64,000 nt of DNA from Pseudomonas saponiphila (GTDB taxonomy: Bacteria; Pseudomonadota; Gammaproteobacteria; Pseudomonadales; Pseudomonadaceae). The translations under genes were made by a program, and so were the position numbers. The stretch covers positions 2,686,501 through 2,750,500 of the forward strand of contig NZ_FNTJ01000001.1 of assembly GCF_900105185.1 (NCBI RefSeq), written 5' to 3'. The notes beneath the pieces were generated by a model. The model worked only from the letters and a program-made list of their open reading frames with translations, did no database searches and was not told where the DNA came from. Of this stretch, positions 62,639-64,000 are shown piece after piece (the stretch's first letter is position 1; each line of letters starts with the position of its first letter).

Positions 62639-63679
62639 ATGTCCAACACCTTGCGTTTCGGCGTTGCATTGTCGTGGCTTGTGCTGTGCGCCGGGGCTTC
62701 GGCCCAGGTGCAGAACCTCACGGTCATTTCCTTTGGCGGAGCCACCAAACAGGCCCAGGAGAAGGCCTATTTCCAGCCATTCAACCAGAGCGGGGCGGGC
62801 CGAGTGGTGGCCGGTGAGTACAACGGTGAATTGTCGAAGATCAAGGCCATGGTCGATGTCGGCAAGACCAGCTGGGACGTGGTCGAAGTGGAAAGCCCGG
62901 AACTGTTGCGCGGTTGTGACGAGGGCCTGTTCGAGCCTTTGGACCTGTCGCGTTTCGGCGATCCGGCGCAGTTCGTCCCTGGCACCCTGAGCGAGTGCGG
63001 TGTGGCGACCTACGTCTGGTCGATGGTCATGGCTTTCGCTCCGGAGAAACTGGCCAAGGCCCCGGGCTCCTGGGCGGATTTCTGGAACCTCAAGGATTTC
63101 CCCGGCAAGCGCGGCTTGCGCAAGAGCGCCAAGTACACCCTGGAGATCGCTCTACTGGCGGACGGAGTCGCCCCCGAGCAGCTCTACCAGGTGCTCGGTA
63201 CTGCGCAGGGGGTGACCCGGGCCTTTGCCAAGCTGGATCAGATCAAGCCCTTTATCCAGTGGTGGGAAGCCGGGGCCCAGCCGCCCCAATGGCTGGTGGC
63301 CGGCGATGTGGTGATGAGCGCGGCCTATAACGGACGCATTGCCATGGCCCAGAAGGAGGGCATGCAGTTGAGCATTCTCTGGCCGCAGAGCCTGTATGAC
63401 CCGGAGTACTGGGCGGTGGTCAAGGGGTCGCCGAACAAGGCCCTGGCCGAGGATTTCATCCTGTTTGCCAGCCAGCCCCAGGCGCAGAAGGTGTTCTCGC
63501 AGAACATTCCCTACGGACCGGTGCACCGCCAGGCCTTGCCTCTGTTACCTGAAACGGTGCAGCAGCAATTGCCGACCTATGAGGCCAACCTGAAAGGCGC
63601 GCGTGCGGTGGATGCGGCCTTCTGGGTCGACCATGGCGAGGAGTTGGAACAGCGCTTCAACGCCTGGGCCGCGCGCTGA
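62639..63679 (+). CDS. PotD-like extracellular solute-binding protein
   Basis: A 346-residue periplasmic binding protein, start ATG 62639 after GAGGAAGGG. The signal peptide MSNTLRFGVALSWLVLCAGA ends at SA-Q near residue 22. NLTVISFGGATKQAQEKAYFQPF and GEYNGELSKIKAMVDVGKTSWDVVEVES are typical of the polyamine and amine ABC binding proteins (PotD/PotF). The late PEYWAVVKGSPNKALAEDFILFA fits too. No permease or ATPase genes follow in the window; on the right is a LuxR gene on the other strand. The ligand is not evident. Confidence 0.85.
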   Translation: MSNTLRFGVALSWLVLCAGASAQVQNLTVISFGGATKQAQEKAYFQPFNQSGAGRVVAGEYNGELSKIKAMVDVGKTSWDVVEVESPELLRGCDEGLFEPLDLSRFGDPAQFVPGTLSECGVATYVWSMVMAFAPEKLAKAPGSWADFWNLKDFPGKRGLRKSAKYTLEIALLADGVAPEQLYQVLGTAQGVTRAFAKLDQIKPFIQWWEAGAQPPQWLVAGDVVMSAAYNGRIAMAQKEGMQLSILWPQSLYDPEYWAVVKGSPNKALAEDFILFASQPQAQKVFSQNIPYGPVHRQALPLLPETVQQQLPTYEANLKGARAVDAAFWVDHGEELEQRFNAWAAR

Positions 63680-63727
63680 CGGCATCCCCCCGGCTGCAGG
63701 CGTGAGCTTGCCCGCGCTGCCATGAAA

Positions 63728-63758
63728 AACGCCGTGTTCACCCAGTGGACACGGCGTT
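63728..63758. terminator. Terminator between convergent genes
   Basis: AACGCCGTGT pairs with ACACGGCGTT around 11 bases. On the minus strand it is followed by TTTTT, so it ends the LuxR-type gene and perhaps the binding-protein gene as well. Confidence 0.75.
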
Positions 63759-63800
63759 CTCGTTGTAGGGCATCGCCCGCGCATTCGCTCCCGCAGCTTT

Positions 63801-64000
63801 TCAGCCCGTGGCGGGGGGCCGGGTCAGCCAGTCGATAAACAGCGAAAACAGCTCGGCCTGGGAGTTGATGGCCAGTTTGGTGTAGAGATTCTTGCGGTGC
63901 ATGCGCACGGTTTCCGGAGAGATCTGCAGCACCTTGGCGGTGGATTTCACCGAATGGCCGCGCAGGATCAGGTGGGCGATCTCCCGTTCGCGGGCCGTCA
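63801..64000 (-). CDS. LuxR-type regulator, C-terminal end (truncated by the window)
   Basis: A frame open to the right edge ends with TGA at 63801. Its 65 or so residues form a LuxR/NarL helix-turn-helix: TAREREIAHLILRGHSVKST, then VLQISPETVRMHRKNLYTKL and SQAELFSLFIDWL. The rest of the gene lies outside the window, so a sensor or receiver domain cannot be judged. It is convergent with the binding-protein gene. Confidence 0.8.
   Translation of the reverse strand, partial: TAREREIAHLILRGHSVKSTAKVLQISPETVRMHRKNLYTKLAINSQAELFSLFIDWLTRPPATG

Overview
The window comes from a high-GC pseudomonad of the Pseudomonas fluorescens group and most resembles P. protegens (CHA0/Pf-5 type). It carries the enantio-pyochelin locus in the arrangement known from that species: fetABCDEF and pchR in one direction, pchDHIEFKCBA in the other. 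It also has Pseudomonas-type REP elements, OprD porins and the usual lignin-monomer catabolic genes.

Left flank (1-3.8 kb): a truncated sugar-phosphate isomerase, an alpha/beta hydrolase, a TetR repressor and a SotB-like efflux transporter.

Siderophore locus (3.8-30.4 kb): on the minus strand, fetA-fetF encode a TonB receptor, a PepSY membrane protein, a binding protein/permease/ATPase trio and an MFS protein, next to the AraC regulator pchR. On the plus strand, pchD-H-I-E-F-K-C-B-A encode salicylate synthesis and activation, the two-module NRPS, a reductase, a thioesterase and two half-ABC transporters, with stop/start overlaps at almost every junction. PchE lacks the embedded epimerase domain and the reductase is PchK rather than PchG; both fit the enantiomeric product. 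Fur-like boxes and a shared CAAACGAA motif lie in the pchR-pchD and fetA upstream regions.

Middle (30.4-34 kb): four exact-period 86-bp tandem REP units, a membrane-anchored alpha/beta hydrolase whose C-terminus is encoded inside the last unit, a MarR-GNAT fusion protein and a quinone-reductase-type dehydrogenase.

Aromatic catabolism (34-58 kb): two OprD porins and three aromatic-acid MFS carriers surround a ferulate module (MarR regulator, ech, vdh, fcs, thiolase, acyl-CoA dehydrogenase), a benzoylformate/benzaldehyde module (LysR, mdlC, MFS, ketopantoate-reductase-like enzyme, aldehyde dehydrogenase) and a vanillate module (vanR, vanB, vanA). Together these would import hydroxycinnamates, cut them to vanillin and acetyl-CoA, oxidise vanillin to vanillate and demethylate that to protocatechuate. 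Five GGATCC-centred palindromes of the VanR-operator type, in two places 13 kb apart, suggest that VanR controls both vanAB and the MFS gene at 45.7 kb.

Right flank (58-64 kb): a MalY/PatB-type PLP enzyme, an unusual DRE-TIM metallolyase overlapping an AEC-family transporter gene, a PotD-like binding protein and the C-terminal end of a LuxR-type regulator cut by the window edge. The lyase-transporter pair is the least understood part. No rRNA, tRNA, CRISPR array, transposase or prophage gene was seen.
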